Of a stretch of DNA of 64,000 bases, positions 27,879 to 37,179 are shown piece after piece; the stretch's first letter is position 1, and the number at the start of each line of letters is the position of its first letter. A program made the translations under genes and the position numbers. Below the pieces are notes generated by a model, which worked only from the letters and a program-made list of their open reading frames with translations, searched no databases and was not told the DNA's origin. The DNA is from Marinitenerispora sediminis (lineage in GTDB: Bacteria; Actinomycetota; Actinomycetes; Streptosporangiales; Streptosporangiaceae), in the NCBI RefSeq assembly GCF_003336425.1, contig NZ_QEIO01000004.1:1-64000 (forward strand). The letters run 5' to 3'.

Positions 27879-28188
27879 CGGCGCCCTCTGGTGCCGCGGT
27901 GCCGGTGACCCGGACGCGGCGGCCGACCGCGCCCACGCGGCCCGGTCCGGCCGCCTCCCGTGGCAGGTCCGCCCGCGCAGCGCCGCCGGCCCGGACGCCG
28001 CGGCGGCCCGGACGCCGCGGCGGCCCCGGACGCCGTCACCAGCGCGCTTCCCCTTCCGGACGCCGCGCGCACCGGTCTATCGTCACCTCCAGAAAAAAGT
28101 TCCGTCGAGATGTCGATCCTGTCGCGCGCCGTTCGACGTCCAGATGAGAGGCGCCGAACGCGGCGCCGTCCGACGAAGGGGACCGGCC
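27879..28188. other. intergenic upstream of the DGPF/ECF42 pair
   Basis: 310 bp. A lower-GC tract AGAAAAAAGTTCC near 28091 and a TATCGT at about 28079 may belong to the promoter of the following pair. No gene is supported. Confidence 0.45.
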
Positions 28189-28611
28189 ATGAAGTACATG
28201 CTCATCATGCGCACCACGGAAGCGGCGATCGCGGCTGCGAAGGAGGTGCCGTTCGAGGAGATCATCAACGCGATGGGCGCCTTCAACGAGTCGATGATCA
28301 ACGCCGGCGTCCTGCTGGCGGGCGAGGGCCTCGCCGACGCCGAGGAGGGGGCCGTGGTCGACTTCACCGGCGAGGAGCCCATCGTCACCGACGGCCCGTA
28401 CGGCGAGACGCACGAGCTGTTCAACGGCTTCTGGATCCTGCAGGTCGCCAGCAAGGAGGAGGCCGTGGAGTGGGCCAAGCGCATCCCGTTCAGCAGCTGC
28501 TCCAAGGTGGAGGTGCGCCGGGTCACCGACGAGAGCGACTTCGCGGACTTCGCCGACAACGAGTACGTCAAGAAGGAAGAGGGCTGGCGCGAGCAGCTCG
28601 GCACGAAGTGA
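28189..28611 (+). CDS. YCII-related (DGPF) domain protein
   Basis: 140 residues. Starts MKYMLIMRTTE and contains DGPYGETHELFNGFWILQV, the DGPF/YCII signature. These small dimeric ferredoxin-like proteins are almost always encoded next to ECF42 sigma factors, as here. Their biochemical role is unknown; a ligand-sensing role is proposed for the family. AAGGGG precedes the ATG. The stop overlaps the start of the sigma-factor gene (GTGA), so the two are coupled. Confidence 0.93.
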   Translation: MKYMLIMRTTEAAIAAAKEVPFEEIINAMGAFNESMINAGVLLAGEGLADAEEGAVVDFTGEEPIVTDGPYGETHELFNGFWILQVASKEEAVEWAKRIPFSSCSKVEVRRVTDESDFADFADNEYVKKEEGWREQLGTK

Positions 28612-29837
28612 CCGACGACGCGCGCCGGACCGTCGAGGCGGTCTGGCGGATCGAGGGCGCCCGCGTCGTCGCGACGGTCGCCCGCATGGTCGGCGACGTG
28701 GGCCTGGCCGAGGACCTCGCCCAGGACGCGCTCGCCGACGCGCTCGCCCAGTGGCCGGAGTCGGGCGTCCCGCGCAACGCGGGCGCTTGGCTCACGGCCG
28801 TGGCCAAGCGCAGGGCGGTCGACGGCTGGCGCCGCCGGGAGCGCCTCGACGAGCGGTACCGGGCCATCGGGCGCGACCTGGAGGTCGCGGCGGAGGACGA
28901 GTGGGAGCCGATCGAGGACGACGTGCTCAAGCTCGTGTTCGCCGCCTGCCACCCGGTGCTGGCGCGTGAGGCGCAGGTGGCGCTGACGCTGCGCGTGGTC
29001 GGCGGTCTGACGAGCGAGGAGATCGCGCGGATGTTCCTCGTGTCGGTGCCGACGATGCAGCAGCGCATCGTGCGCGCCAAGAAGACGCTCACCGCGGCCC
29101 GGGTGCCGTTCGCGGTGCCCGAGCCGAGCGAGTGGGCCGAGCGCCTGGCCGGGGTGTTCGCGGTCGTCTACCTCGTCTTCACCGAGGGGTATGCGGCGAC
29201 CTCCGGGGACCGGTGGATCCGTGCCGACCTCGCGGCCGAGGCGCTGCGGCTCGGGCGCATGGTCGCGGCGCTGGCCCCGCGGGAGCCCGAGGCGCACGGC
29301 CTGGTCGCGCTGATGGAGCTGCAGGCCTCTCGCTTCGCGGCCCGCACCGGCCCCGGCGGGAGCCCCGTCCTCCTCGCCGACCAGGACCGCGCCCGGTGGG
29401 ACCGCGGGCAGATCACGCGCGGGCTCGCGGCCCTCGCCCGAGCGGACGCGCTGGGCCGCGGGCGGGGACCCTACGCGCTGCAGGCGGCGATCGCGGCGTG
29501 CCATGCGAAGGCGGGCAGCGTCGCGGAAACCGACTGGGAGCAGATCACCACGCTTTATGCGGCGCTGGAGCAGATCACGAGGAACCCGGTCGTCACGCTG
29601 AACCGGGCCGTGGCGGTGTCGATGGCAGCGGGTCCGGAGGCGGCGCTGCGCGTCGTCGACGAGGAGGTCGACGCCGAGCGCCTCCGCGGTGGCTACCTGC
29701 TGCCGAGCGTCCGCGGTGAACTGCTCGCCCGGCTCGGCCGCCGTGCCGAGGCCCGCGAGGAGCTGCTGCGGGCCGCCGAGCTCACGCGCAACGAGCGCCA
29801 GCGGGAGGTGCTGCTGGACAAGGCGGCGGCGTTGTGA
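28608..29837 (+). CDS. ECF42-type RNA polymerase sigma factor
   Basis: 409 residues. Sigma-70 region 2 is at about 10-75 (VGLAEDLAQDALADALAQW; NAGAWLTAVAKRRAVDGWRR) and region 4 at about 125-170 (LTLRVVGGLTSEEIARMFLV; TMQQRIVRAKK). A long C-terminal extension with TPR-like helices follows, in which the DQDRARW and NRAVAVSMA elements characteristic of ECF42 are present. No anti-sigma factor is encoded nearby, as expected for this group. The extension is thought to control activity. GTG start, overlapping the DGPF gene. It probably drives its own operon and a few targets. Confidence 0.93.
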   Translation: MTDDARRTVEAVWRIEGARVVATVARMVGDVGLAEDLAQDALADALAQWPESGVPRNAGAWLTAVAKRRAVDGWRRRERLDERYRAIGRDLEVAAEDEWEPIEDDVLKLVFAACHPVLAREAQVALTLRVVGGLTSEEIARMFLVSVPTMQQRIVRAKKTLTAARVPFAVPEPSEWAERLAGVFAVVYLVFTEGYAATSGDRWIRADLAAEALRLGRMVAALAPREPEAHGLVALMELQASRFAARTGPGGSPVLLADQDRARWDRGQITRGLAALARADALGRGRGPYALQAAIAACHAKAGSVAETDWEQITTLYAALEQITRNPVVTLNRAVAVSMAAGPEAALRVVDEEVDAERLRGGYLLPSVRGELLARLGRRAEAREELLRAAELTRNERQREVLLDKAAAL

Positions 29838-29961
29838 GGCCCGGGCGGGGTCCCGTCCGGGAGGTCCGCCCGGACCGCGCCGGCGGGCTCGGGGCCTGCG
29901 GGTGGCCCGCTCCGCGCGACCGCCGCGCGCCGGTCCGCGCCCCGAGCGGGCGGTTCCCGCC

Positions 29962-30552
29962 TCAGCCCCGCACGAGCCGCAGGGAGACGTAGTAGCGGAT
30001 GCCCGTCCAGCGGGTGTGGCGGACCCTGCGGCGCCGGTACTCGGTGAAGCCGAGCTTGCGGTAGAGGGACAGCGCGGCGGTGTTGGTGTCGGCGACGTCC
30101 GCCAGCACGTACTCGGTGTACCCGGGGAGCGCGAGCAGGTGGTCGAGGACGGCCGTGGCGACGCCCCTGCCCTGGTAGTCGGGGGAGGTCGCCACGAACT
30201 CGATGGAGGCGGCGCCGGGCCGGATGCCGGGCACTCCGCCCTGGAACTCCGACCGGAACGCGAGGTCGGCGATGGTGCCCCGCACCAGGCCGAGGTGCCG
30301 GCGGAGCTCCGCGGCGCTGTGCCGGGTGGAGGGCCGCACGCCGTCCGTGAGCGCGGCGATCCCGGCGGGCCGGCCGTCGACGAGGCCCACGTGGAACGTG
30401 TCCAGGACGAGCATGTGCTCGAAGGCGTCGGCGAGCCGGCGGGGGTCCTTCGAGAGAGAGGCGAAGTCCGGGCCGAAGCCCCCGACGAACACCTCGGTGA
30501 TCCGGCGCCGGTAGCCCTCGCCGAGCCGCGCGGCCGGGACGACCTCGATCAT
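29962..30552 (-). CDS. GNAT-family N-acetyltransferase
   Basis: 196 residues. The acetyl-CoA binding motif lies in VATSPDYQGRGVATAVLDHLLAL (the QGRGVA core), followed by the motif B region NTAALSLYRKLGFTEYRRR. The start ATG overlaps the TetR-family stop as ATGA. The natural substrate cannot be predicted; small amines, antibiotics and protein N-termini are all possible. Co-transcription with a TetR-type regulator whose operator lies upstream suggests inducible detoxification. Confidence 0.87.
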   Translation of the reverse strand: MIEVVPAARLGEGYRRRITEVFVGGFGPDFASLSKDPRRLADAFEHMLVLDTFHVGLVDGRPAGIAALTDGVRPSTRHSAAELRRHLGLVRGTIADLAFRSEFQGGVPGIRPGAASIEFVATSPDYQGRGVATAVLDHLLALPGYTEYVLADVADTNTAALSLYRKLGFTEYRRRRVRHTRWTGIRYYVSLRLVRG

Positions 30553-31154
30553 GGATTCCTCCCTGTCAGCAAGCCCGCCAGCACGTCCGCGCCGGGCGGG
30601 ACGAAATCGCGCCCCAAGGCGAGGCGCATAGTGACCAGCCCGCTGACGGCCGCGAGGTAGCAGGTCGCCAGCTGCCGGGCGTCCCCGGCCCGGAACTGGC
30701 CGAGCCGCTGCCCCTCTTCGACGAGCGCGACGACGGCCTCGACCACGGCGTAGTGCTGCCGGACGAGCTCGCGTACTTCGTCGGGCGGGTCCGGCATCGA
30801 GAACGCCTGCGTCATGAGCTGGAAGAACTCCGAGGCGCCGTCGTCGGCGGCGATGTCGGCCACCATGACGGCGCTGAACTCGCGGATCGCGGCCTGCGGG
30901 GACTCGGCGTCGCCGAACCTGCCGACCAGCCGCTCCAGCCCTTCGGCGCCCTGGGTGACCAGTGCGGCGAACAGGGCCTCCTTCGTCGCGTAGTGGCGGT
31001 ACATGAGTCCGGTGCTGACCCCCGCGGCGCGGGCGATGTCGCGCACGCTGGTCGCGGCGTAGCCCCGGCGGACGAAGAGCCGGACCGCCGCGCCCGCCAG
31101 GCGTTCGCGCGTGGCGGTGCGCAGTGCCTCGTTCTGCTTCTCGGTCCTCGGCAC
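30549..31154 (-). CDS. TetR-family transcriptional regulator
   Basis: 201 residues from a GTG at 31154, which has the strong site GGAAGGGAG upstream. The HTH reads AAVRLFVRRGYAATSVRDIA then AGVSTGLMYRHYATKEAL, the classical TetR N-terminus. The ligand domain is helical. The frame extends upstream to an ATG at 31193, but that would put the palindromic operator 31178-31193 inside the gene. It probably represses itself and the coupled acetyltransferase. Confidence 0.9.
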   Translation of the reverse strand: MPRTEKQNEALRTATRERLAGAAVRLFVRRGYAATSVRDIARAAGVSTGLMYRHYATKEALFAALVTQGAEGLERLVGRFGDAESPQAAIREFSAVMVADIAADDGASEFFQLMTQAFSMPDPPDEVRELVRQHYAVVEAVVALVEEGQRLGQFRAGDARQLATCYLAAVSGLVTMRLALGRDFVPPGADVLAGLLTGRNP

Positions 31155-31177
31155 CCGGCTCTCCCTTCCGTTTTTGG

Positions 31178-31197
31178 ATGAACGCTCGTTCATTATA
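31178..31197. promoter_or_regulatory. TetR-type operator and -10 box
   Basis: ATGAACG-CT-CGTTCAT (31178-31193) is a perfect 7-bp inverted repeat. A consensus -10, TATAAT on the coding strand (31192-31197), overlaps its edge, and the GTG start lies 24 bp downstream. Strong position for autorepression. Confidence 0.75.
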
Positions 31198-31664
31198 TGT
31201 GCGGCGGCGCCCGGGCGCCACCTCCGCACCCGGCCGCCGCCACCCCGCCGGAGTCCGGGGGCCGGACCGGGTCCGGGGCGGCCGCACCCAGCGGGGCTCG
31301 CGCCGGGCGGCTGCCGTGTACGCAGCGGCGCACGGCGGAGCGGCGCACGGCCGGAGCGGCGCACGCGCCGACGTCCGGCATCCGGCCGCACCCGCGCCGG
31401 TTCCCTCCCCGCATCCGCCTCCCCGGGCGCGCACGCCGCCCCGCGCGGCGGAGGCGGGCGGCCGCCGCCGTCCGCGCTGGTCGCGCCGCCGACCTCCCGC
31501 CCGGGGCGGCACCCGCCTCCTCCTTTGGTCGCAATCCGGTTGCCGACCTGTGCCCGATGCCCCGGCCCGGCGCTCCCCGGCATGCTCGGAGAGCGACGCC
31601 GGGCGGCACCTGAAACAGGCCGACCCAACGCCCGGCGCCTCCCACCAAGAGCAGGAGCACGTTC
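31198..31664. other. divergent intergenic region, no gene seen
   Basis: Between the TetR and serine-hydrolase genes. It holds short imperfect GC repeats around 31320-31370 (three GGAGCGGCGCACG-like units) and the TetR promoter at its left end. Nothing gene-like. Confidence 0.5.
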
Positions 31665-33662
31665 GTGACGACCAACGACCAAGCCACGCGGACCGACCGG
31701 GTGGAACCGGCGAGACCAGGACCCTCCCAGCGCGGGTCCCGCAGCCGGCGCGGCATCGGAGCGCGGATCACCGCGCTCGTGGCGGCCGGCCTCGCCGCCG
31801 CGGCCATCACCGGCTGCGGCGCCCCCGCCGCCGCGGGGGCGCCCGCCCCGCCGATCCCGGCGCCCGCGGCGGCCGGCGACCTCACCGAAGCCGACGTCAA
31901 CGCCTGGTTGGACGGCTTCATGCCGGCGGCGCTGGAAGACGCCGGTATCGCGGGCGGCGCGGTCTCCGTGGTCCACGACGGCGAGGTGCTCACCGCGCGC
32001 GGCTACGGCTACTCCGACACCGGGACCGGCGACGGCGAGCCGCGGCCGGTCGATCCGGAGGAGACGCTGTTCCGCGTGGGGTCGGTCTCGAAGCTGTTCA
32101 CCGCGACGGCGGTGATGCAGCTGGTCGAGAGCGGGGACCTCGACCTCGACGCCGACGTGAGCGAGTACCTCGACTTCGAGCTGCCCCGCAGGTTCGAGGG
32201 CGACATCACCCTCCGCCACCTGCTGACACACACGGCCGGCTTCGAGGAGCGGATCGGCGGCCTCATCGGCTCCGAGGGCGGCACCGTGGACCTGCGGGAG
32301 GCGGCCACCGCTGACCCGCCGGAGCAGATCTTCGAACCCGGCACGGTTCCGGCGTACTCCAACTACGGCAACATGCTCGCCGGGTACGTCGTCGAACGCG
32401 TCAGCGGGACGCGCTTCGAGGAGTACGTGCGGCAGAACATCCTCGACCGGACCGGCATGGCGTCCTCCACCTTCGAGCAGCCGCTGCCGGAGGACCTGCG
32501 GGAGCGGATGTCGAACGGCTACGCCGTCGACTCCGACCCCGCCGCGCCCTTCGAGACCATCGGGACCCCGCCCGCCGGCTCGCTCACGGCGTCCGCGACC
32601 GACATGGCGCGCTTCATGCAGGCGCAACTGGGCGAAACCGGCCCGGAGCAGGCGCTGCTCGACCGCGAGACGCTCGCCCTGATGCACGAGCCCGCCCTCA
32701 CCTCCGACACCCTCGGCACCCTCGCCGACGGCCAGCGCATGACCCTGGGGTTCTTCGACGAGAGCCGCAACGGCCGCCGCATCATCGGCCACGGCGGCGA
32801 CACCAACTACTTCCACTCCCACCTGCAGATCTACCCGGAGGAGCGGACCGGGATCTTCGTCACGCTGAACGGCGGCGGGAGTGCGGCCTTGGACTCCCTG
32901 ACCCTGCGCAGCTCCCTGCTGTCCGGGTTCGCCGACCGCTACTTCCCGTCGGAGGGCGGGCAGGCCCAGGTCGAGTCGACGGCGGCCGAGCACGCCGCGA
33001 TGGCCGAGGGGCGCTACGAGAGCTCGCGGTCGATGCAGAGCACGTTCCTCTCCGCCACCAGGGCCCTGAACCAGACGACCGTGACCGCCCGCGGCGACGG
33101 GACCATCCTCATCTCACCCGGACCGGAGACCGTGCACCCGACCGTCTACGAGGAGATCGCCCCCTGGGTCTGGCAGGAGGTGGGCGGTCAGCGGATCGTC
33201 ACCATGCGGGTGGCCGGCGGCCAGGTCCAGGAGATCGGCTACGCCTCCGCGTTCACGCTGACGCGCGTCGACCCGGTCCACGACTCCGCTGTCGTCCTGC
33301 CCATCCTGCTGTTCTCGGTCTCGGTCCTGCTGGTCAGCCTGCTGTCGCTGCCGATCGGCGCGATCGCCCGGCGGTGCCTGTCCGCGCCGGCCCACCGCCG
33401 TCCGGGCCGGGTGGCCCGGGTCCTGACCCGCCTCTGCTCGCTCGGCGCCGTGCTCGCCCTCGCGGGGTGGGCGGGGAGCATCGTCATGATCATGGGGCTC
33501 CAGGACGTGCCGGAGGCCGCGATCCGCGTCATCCAGGCCGCGCAGTGGCTCGGGGTCGCCGGAGTGCTCCCGGCGGCGGTCAGCCTGGTCGTGGACATCC
33601 ACCGCCGCACCGATTTCCGCCGATCCCGACTTCCTGATATCAACCACACAGCTCTCGAATGA
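31665..33662 (+). CDS. membrane serine hydrolase (class C beta-lactamase/PBP4 fold)
   Basis: 665 residues, GTG start. A lipoprotein-like signal has its lipobox cysteine at C51 (ITGC). A class C beta-lactamase domain follows with the catalytic S140-x-x-K143 in FRVGSVSKLF, Y231-S-N233 in AYSNYGN, and HGGD near 383. The last about 120 residues hold three or four membrane helices. The protein would act at the outer membrane face as a D-aminopeptidase, esterase or peptidoglycan enzyme; true beta-lactamase activity is less likely. It is followed after 48 bp by a sensor kinase and response regulator, which may sense the envelope state it affects. Confidence 0.88.
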   Translation: MTTNDQATRTDRVEPARPGPSQRGSRSRRGIGARITALVAAGLAAAAITGCGAPAAAGAPAPPIPAPAAAGDLTEADVNAWLDGFMPAALEDAGIAGGAVSVVHDGEVLTARGYGYSDTGTGDGEPRPVDPEETLFRVGSVSKLFTATAVMQLVESGDLDLDADVSEYLDFELPRRFEGDITLRHLLTHTAGFEERIGGLIGSEGGTVDLREAATADPPEQIFEPGTVPAYSNYGNMLAGYVVERVSGTRFEEYVRQNILDRTGMASSTFEQPLPEDLRERMSNGYAVDSDPAAPFETIGTPPAGSLTASATDMARFMQAQLGETGPEQALLDRETLALMHEPALTSDTLGTLADGQRMTLGFFDESRNGRRIIGHGGDTNYFHSHLQIYPEERTGIFVTLNGGGSAALDSLTLRSSLLSGFADRYFPSEGGQAQVESTAAEHAAMAEGRYESSRSMQSTFLSATRALNQTTVTARGDGTILISPGPETVHPTVYEEIAPWVWQEVGGQRIVTMRVAGGQVQEIGYASAFTLTRVDPVHDSAVVLPILLFSVSVLLVSLLSLPIGAIARRCLSAPAHRRPGRVARVLTRLCSLGAVLALAGWAGSIVMIMGLQDVPEAAIRVIQAAQWLGVAGVLPAAVSLVVDIHRRTDFRRSRLPDINHTALE

Positions 33663-33710
33663 CGTGACGACATGGGCGGGCGAACGCCCCAGCGGAGGGA
33701 AGGCCACAGC

Positions 33711-35156
33711 GTGGACGTCCGGACCGACACCGACGGGGCGCTGCCCGAGGCGGGGCCCTCCCCGCTCGGGGGCCGCCTCGACCGCCTGCTCACCCGGGTC
33801 GGGATCGCCGGCGAGTTCGCCCGCGACTGCGCCCTCGCCGGCGTCGTGGCCCTGTGCTCGGCCGCCATCCTGGTGCCGCTGCCGCGCATCGCCGAGGCGG
33901 AGGGCTTCCTGCTCACGCCGCTGTCGGTGACGGCGATCGGCGTCCTGGCCGCCGCGCAGTCGCTCCTGCTCGCCATCCGGCGCACGAACCCCGCCCTCTG
34001 CCTGGTCCTCGTGGCGCTGACCCAGATCGCGCTCGTCACCGCCGTCCCCACCGGCCTGTCCTTCCGGGGGCTGGCGCCCTTCATCGCCGCCTACACGTGC
34101 GGGACCCGGCTGGCCGGCCCTCCGATGCTGCGCTTCGTCGCGGCTGTCGCGGTCGTGGAGGGGATCGTGGCGGGAGCGGCTGCCAGCACCCTCACGGGGC
34201 TGATCGCACCGGAGCAGCCCGCGGAGGTGGCCGGCAGCCCGCTGGGGGACGGGCCCCTGGCGCTGTGGACGCTGCAGTTCGTCGCCAGCGTGCTCACCTA
34301 CCTGCCGGCGGCCCTGATCGGCGGCCACATGGCGACGCGCCGGCGCTACGTCGAGTTGGTGAAGGTGAGCGCGGCCGAGCGGGTGCGGGCCCAGCAGGAC
34401 CGGGCCGACTCCGCGATCCGGGCCGAGCGCGCCCGGATGGCCCGCGAACTGCACGACATCGCGGCGCACCACCTCTCCGGCATGGTGGTGCAGGCGGCGG
34501 CGGTGGAGCGGCTGATCGACCGGGACCCGCGGGCCGCCAAGGAGGCCACCGCGTGGATCCGGGGGCAGGGCAAGGAGACGCTGGACAACCTGCGCCTCGT
34601 GGTCGGGGCGCTGCGGGATCCGGCGGACGGTGCCGCCGCGAACGGTACCGTCGGCCGCGGAGGCCGCGACCTGGGCGGGGACGGCGCGCCGGTGCCGGGA
34701 CTCGCCGTCCTGGACCGGCTGGTCCAGACGGAGCGCGACCTCGGGGCGGACGTCGAGGCCGAGTGCGAGGGGGAGCGGTACGAGCTCGCGCCGGTCGCCG
34801 ACGTCGCCTTCTACCGGGTCGCGCAGGAGGCGCTGTCCAACGCCCGGGACCACGCACCGGGTGCCCGCGTGCGGGTCGGGGTCCGCTACCGGGAGTCCGC
34901 CGTCGCGCTTGAGGTGACGAACGAGCCCCGCCCCGGCAGCCGCCCCGCCGGGCCCGGTGCACACGGCCCCCGGGCCTCTGGCGCCCCCCGCGGCCACGGC
35001 CTGATCGGCATGCGGGAGCGGGCCCAGCTGATCGGGGCGGCCTTCGACGCCGGGCCGACGGAGTCCGGCGGCTGGCGGGTGTCCCTCGAACTTCCGGTCG
35101 ACCAGGACACGAAGGCGGCCGGCTCCCTCACCGCGGAGACGGGTGGTGCGGCGTGA
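33711..35156 (+). CDS. NarL-type sensor histidine kinase
   Basis: 481 residues from the GTG at 33711 (GGAGGGAAGG upstream). Five or six membrane helices are predicted in the first 205 residues, with no large extracellular loop. The HisKA_3 phosphoacceptor histidine H248 lies in MARELHDIAAHHLSG, and an HATPase domain has QEALSNARDHAPG and GHGLIGMRERAQ. It should sense an intramembrane or envelope signal and phosphorylate the coupled response regulator. The regulator start overlaps its stop as GTGA. Confidence 0.9.
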   Translation: MDVRTDTDGALPEAGPSPLGGRLDRLLTRVGIAGEFARDCALAGVVALCSAAILVPLPRIAEAEGFLLTPLSVTAIGVLAAAQSLLLAIRRTNPALCLVLVALTQIALVTAVPTGLSFRGLAPFIAAYTCGTRLAGPPMLRFVAAVAVVEGIVAGAAASTLTGLIAPEQPAEVAGSPLGDGPLALWTLQFVASVLTYLPAALIGGHMATRRRYVELVKVSAAERVRAQQDRADSAIRAERARMARELHDIAAHHLSGMVVQAAAVERLIDRDPRAAKEATAWIRGQGKETLDNLRLVVGALRDPADGAAANGTVGRGGRDLGGDGAPVPGLAVLDRLVQTERDLGADVEAECEGERYELAPVADVAFYRVAQEALSNARDHAPGARVRVGVRYRESAVALEVTNEPRPGSRPAGPGAHGPRASGAPRGHGLIGMRERAQLIGAAFDAGPTESGGWRVSLELPVDQDTKAAGSLTAETGGAA

Positions 35157-35806
35157 TCAGAGTCCTCCTCGTGGACGACCAGTCCGTCGTCAGGGCCGGG
35201 TTCCGCGTCATCCTGGAGCTCGCCGGCGACATCGAGGTGGTCGGCGAGGGCTCCAACGGCCCCGCCGCGGTCGAACTCGCCCGCCGCCTGAAGCCGGACG
35301 TCATCTGCATGGACGTCCGGATGCCGGGCGGCGACGGTCTCGCCGCGACCCGCGAGATCGTCGCCGCCGAGGAGACGCCGCCGGCCGTGCTCGTGGTGAC
35401 GACGTTCGACCTCGACGAGTACGTGTTCGGGGCGCTGGAGGCCGGTGCGAGCGGCTTCATCCTCAAGGACACCGAACCCGACGACCTCATCGACGCCGTC
35501 CGCAGGCTCGCGAAGGGCCACGGCCTGGTCGACCACACCGTGACCCGGCGGGTGATCACCGAGTTCGCGCGGCGCAGGTCACCGCGTCGCGGCAGCACGG
35601 AGGTCCTCGACCGTCTCACCGCGCGGGAGGTCGACATCGTCCGCCTGCTCGCCGAGGGGCTGTCGAACGCCGAGATCGCGCGGCGGCTCTTCATCGAGAC
35701 GAGCACGGTCAAGTCGCACCTGGGGCGGGCCATGGCCAAGATCGGCGTCCGCGACCGCCTGCAGACCGTGGTCTGGGCCTACCAGAACGGGGTGGCGCCC
35801 CACTGA
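35153..35806 (+). CDS. NarL/LuxR-type response regulator
   Basis: 217 residues. Receiver domain with D8, D9 and phosphoacceptor D54 (ICMDVRMPGGDG) and the conserved lysine in FILKDTEPDD. A C-terminal LuxR HTH (LTAREVDIVRLLAEGLSNAEIARRLFIETSTVKSHL, given here as LTAREVDIVRLLAEG and TSTVKSHLGRAM) follows. Partner of the kinase just upstream. Targets probably include the serine hydrolase of the same operon. Confidence 0.93.
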   Translation: MIRVLLVDDQSVVRAGFRVILELAGDIEVVGEGSNGPAAVELARRLKPDVICMDVRMPGGDGLAATREIVAAEETPPAVLVVTTFDLDEYVFGALEAGASGFILKDTEPDDLIDAVRRLAKGHGLVDHTVTRRVITEFARRRSPRRGSTEVLDRLTAREVDIVRLLAEGLSNAEIARRLFIETSTVKSHLGRAMAKIGVRDRLQTVVWAYQNGVAPH

Positions 35807-35838
35807 GGGGGTGTGCGGCCATCCGCTTATCGGAGCAC

Positions 35839-35884
35839 GGACCGGTCGGGCGCGGCGCCCACGGGCGCCGCGCCCGGCCGGTCC
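35839..35884. terminator. very long convergent terminator hairpin
   Basis: Two 22-bp arms (35839-35860 and 35863-35884) pair with a single T-G wobble. It lies between the converging response-regulator and secreted-protein genes and would stop transcription from both sides. Confidence 0.85.
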
Positions 35885-35908
35885 TGGTGAGTGGTGCGGT
35901 CAGTGCCG

Positions 35909-36493
35909 TCAGGCCCCGACCGGGGTGATCGCCGAGACGCGCGACGCGCCCAGTTCGGGGTTGGCGCAGACGCGGTCCCTGCCGTCCGTGGGGACGTACT
36001 GCGCTCCCTCGTCGTTCAGGAAGAACAGGTGCGCGCCCGCGACCTCGGTCGGCTGGCACTCCACCGGGTCGTAGTTCTCCGGGTTGGGACGGGCGATGGT
36101 CACCACGGCCTGGTCACCGGGGAAGAGGGCGAACGGCCCGGTGGTGACGCTGTCCTGCTCGGCGGACGCGCCGATCCGGTGGCCCTCGGAGTCGCCCCAG
36201 TACACCTGGGCCAGCTCGCCGTACATCACACAGGCTTCGTCGGAGTAGGGGGTGCGCGGGGGCAGCTTCTCGATGAGGAGGTCGACGTACACCGTGCCGG
36301 CCGCGCCCTGGCGGCTCTGCTCGGTGACCTCCAGGTCGGCCGCGGTGCAGTCCGCGACGCTCATCGTCCCGAACTCGGACGTGCTGTCCGCGAGGGCCGC
36401 CGGGGCGCCCATGGCGAGGGCGGAGGCCGCTACGGCGCCGACAGCGAGCGCCTGGGCGGCGCGAATACCCGTCGATTTCGACATTTCAGACAT
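35909..36493 (-). CDS. secreted DUF4232-like protein
   Basis: 194 residues with a signal peptide cleaved after APAALA (about residue 35). The mature domain has a pattern of conserved cysteines and the stretch DLEVTEQSRQGAAGTVYVDL followed by ACVMYGELAQVYWG, similar to DUF4232 secreted proteins of actinomycetes. Function unknown. AAGAAAGAG precedes the ATG. It stands alone, converging with the two-component system. Its AT-rich upstream region (TATAAA near 36516) suggests a regular promoter. Confidence 0.78.
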   Translation of the reverse strand: MSEMSKSTGIRAAQALAVGAVAASALAMGAPAALADSTSEFGTMSVADCTAADLEVTEQSRQGAAGTVYVDLLIEKLPPRTPYSDEACVMYGELAQVYWGDSEGHRIGASAEQDSVTTGPFALFPGDQAVVTIARPNPENYDPVECQPTEVAGAHLFFLNDEGAQYVPTDGRDRVCANPELGASRVSAITPVGA

Positions 36494-37179
36494 TTTTCTC
36501 TTTCTTGGTCAGGTTTATATGGGGTGCGCCAATGGGACGCCGGACCACGGGATGTGGTTGACAGGTGGAACGGAGATCGCCGGGCGCTCGGCCCCGTCGA
36601 AATCTCCTCTTCGGCGGTAGGGGAGGACGGAAATGGGCGCTGTTGCCGGGGGAGAGGTGTCTGGGGGGCGGCCTCGCCTGGCTCGCGATCCGTGCGGGGA
36701 GGGGGCGCCGCATTTCGATGAATAACAATATTTCGGACATTTGGTGTGGGGTGGTGGGAATGCGCCCTGCTTTCCTGCCCTCTTCCTGCCGTCCGGAATT
36801 CGGCGCCGCCAGCCGCCCCCCGTCGGAACGGCTGCTCCGGCGCGTCGAGGCATCGACCGCCTGGCGCCACGCGCCCTTTCGGTCACCGGTCCGGCCGGGT
36901 GCGCACGCAGGTACGCGGACCGCGTCGGAGCCGTCCCGGGTGATCGGGGCGTCCGAGGCGCCCCCGCGCCGTGCCGTCCCGACGGCCACGCGCCTGCGTG
37001 CGCACCCCGGTGGCGCGCGGTTCCGCGGTGGCCCGCGCGCCTCCTTCGAGGGAGTGGAGCGGCGTGCCAGCATGTTGCTCCGACCGCGCGGGCCAGGCCC
37101 CGGACGCGGCCGGTGACGGTGAGCGGCGGCCGGCCGCGCACCGGCTCCTGTTCGGCCGACAGAGGCGGGGGACACCGGA
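36494..37179. other. divergent intergenic region with low-GC patches
   Basis: 686 bp between the secreted protein and the cupin gene. Lower-GC patches near 36510-36530 and 36715-36745 (AATAACAATATTTCGG) are likely promoters. No open frame with recognisable content. Confidence 0.5.

Noticed and set aside
30549-32993. 814-codon minus-strand frame spanning the TetR and serine-hydrolase genes
   Set aside because: Only its last 200 codons are real (TetR). The rest is antisense to a hydrolase with clear SxxK and YSN motifs.
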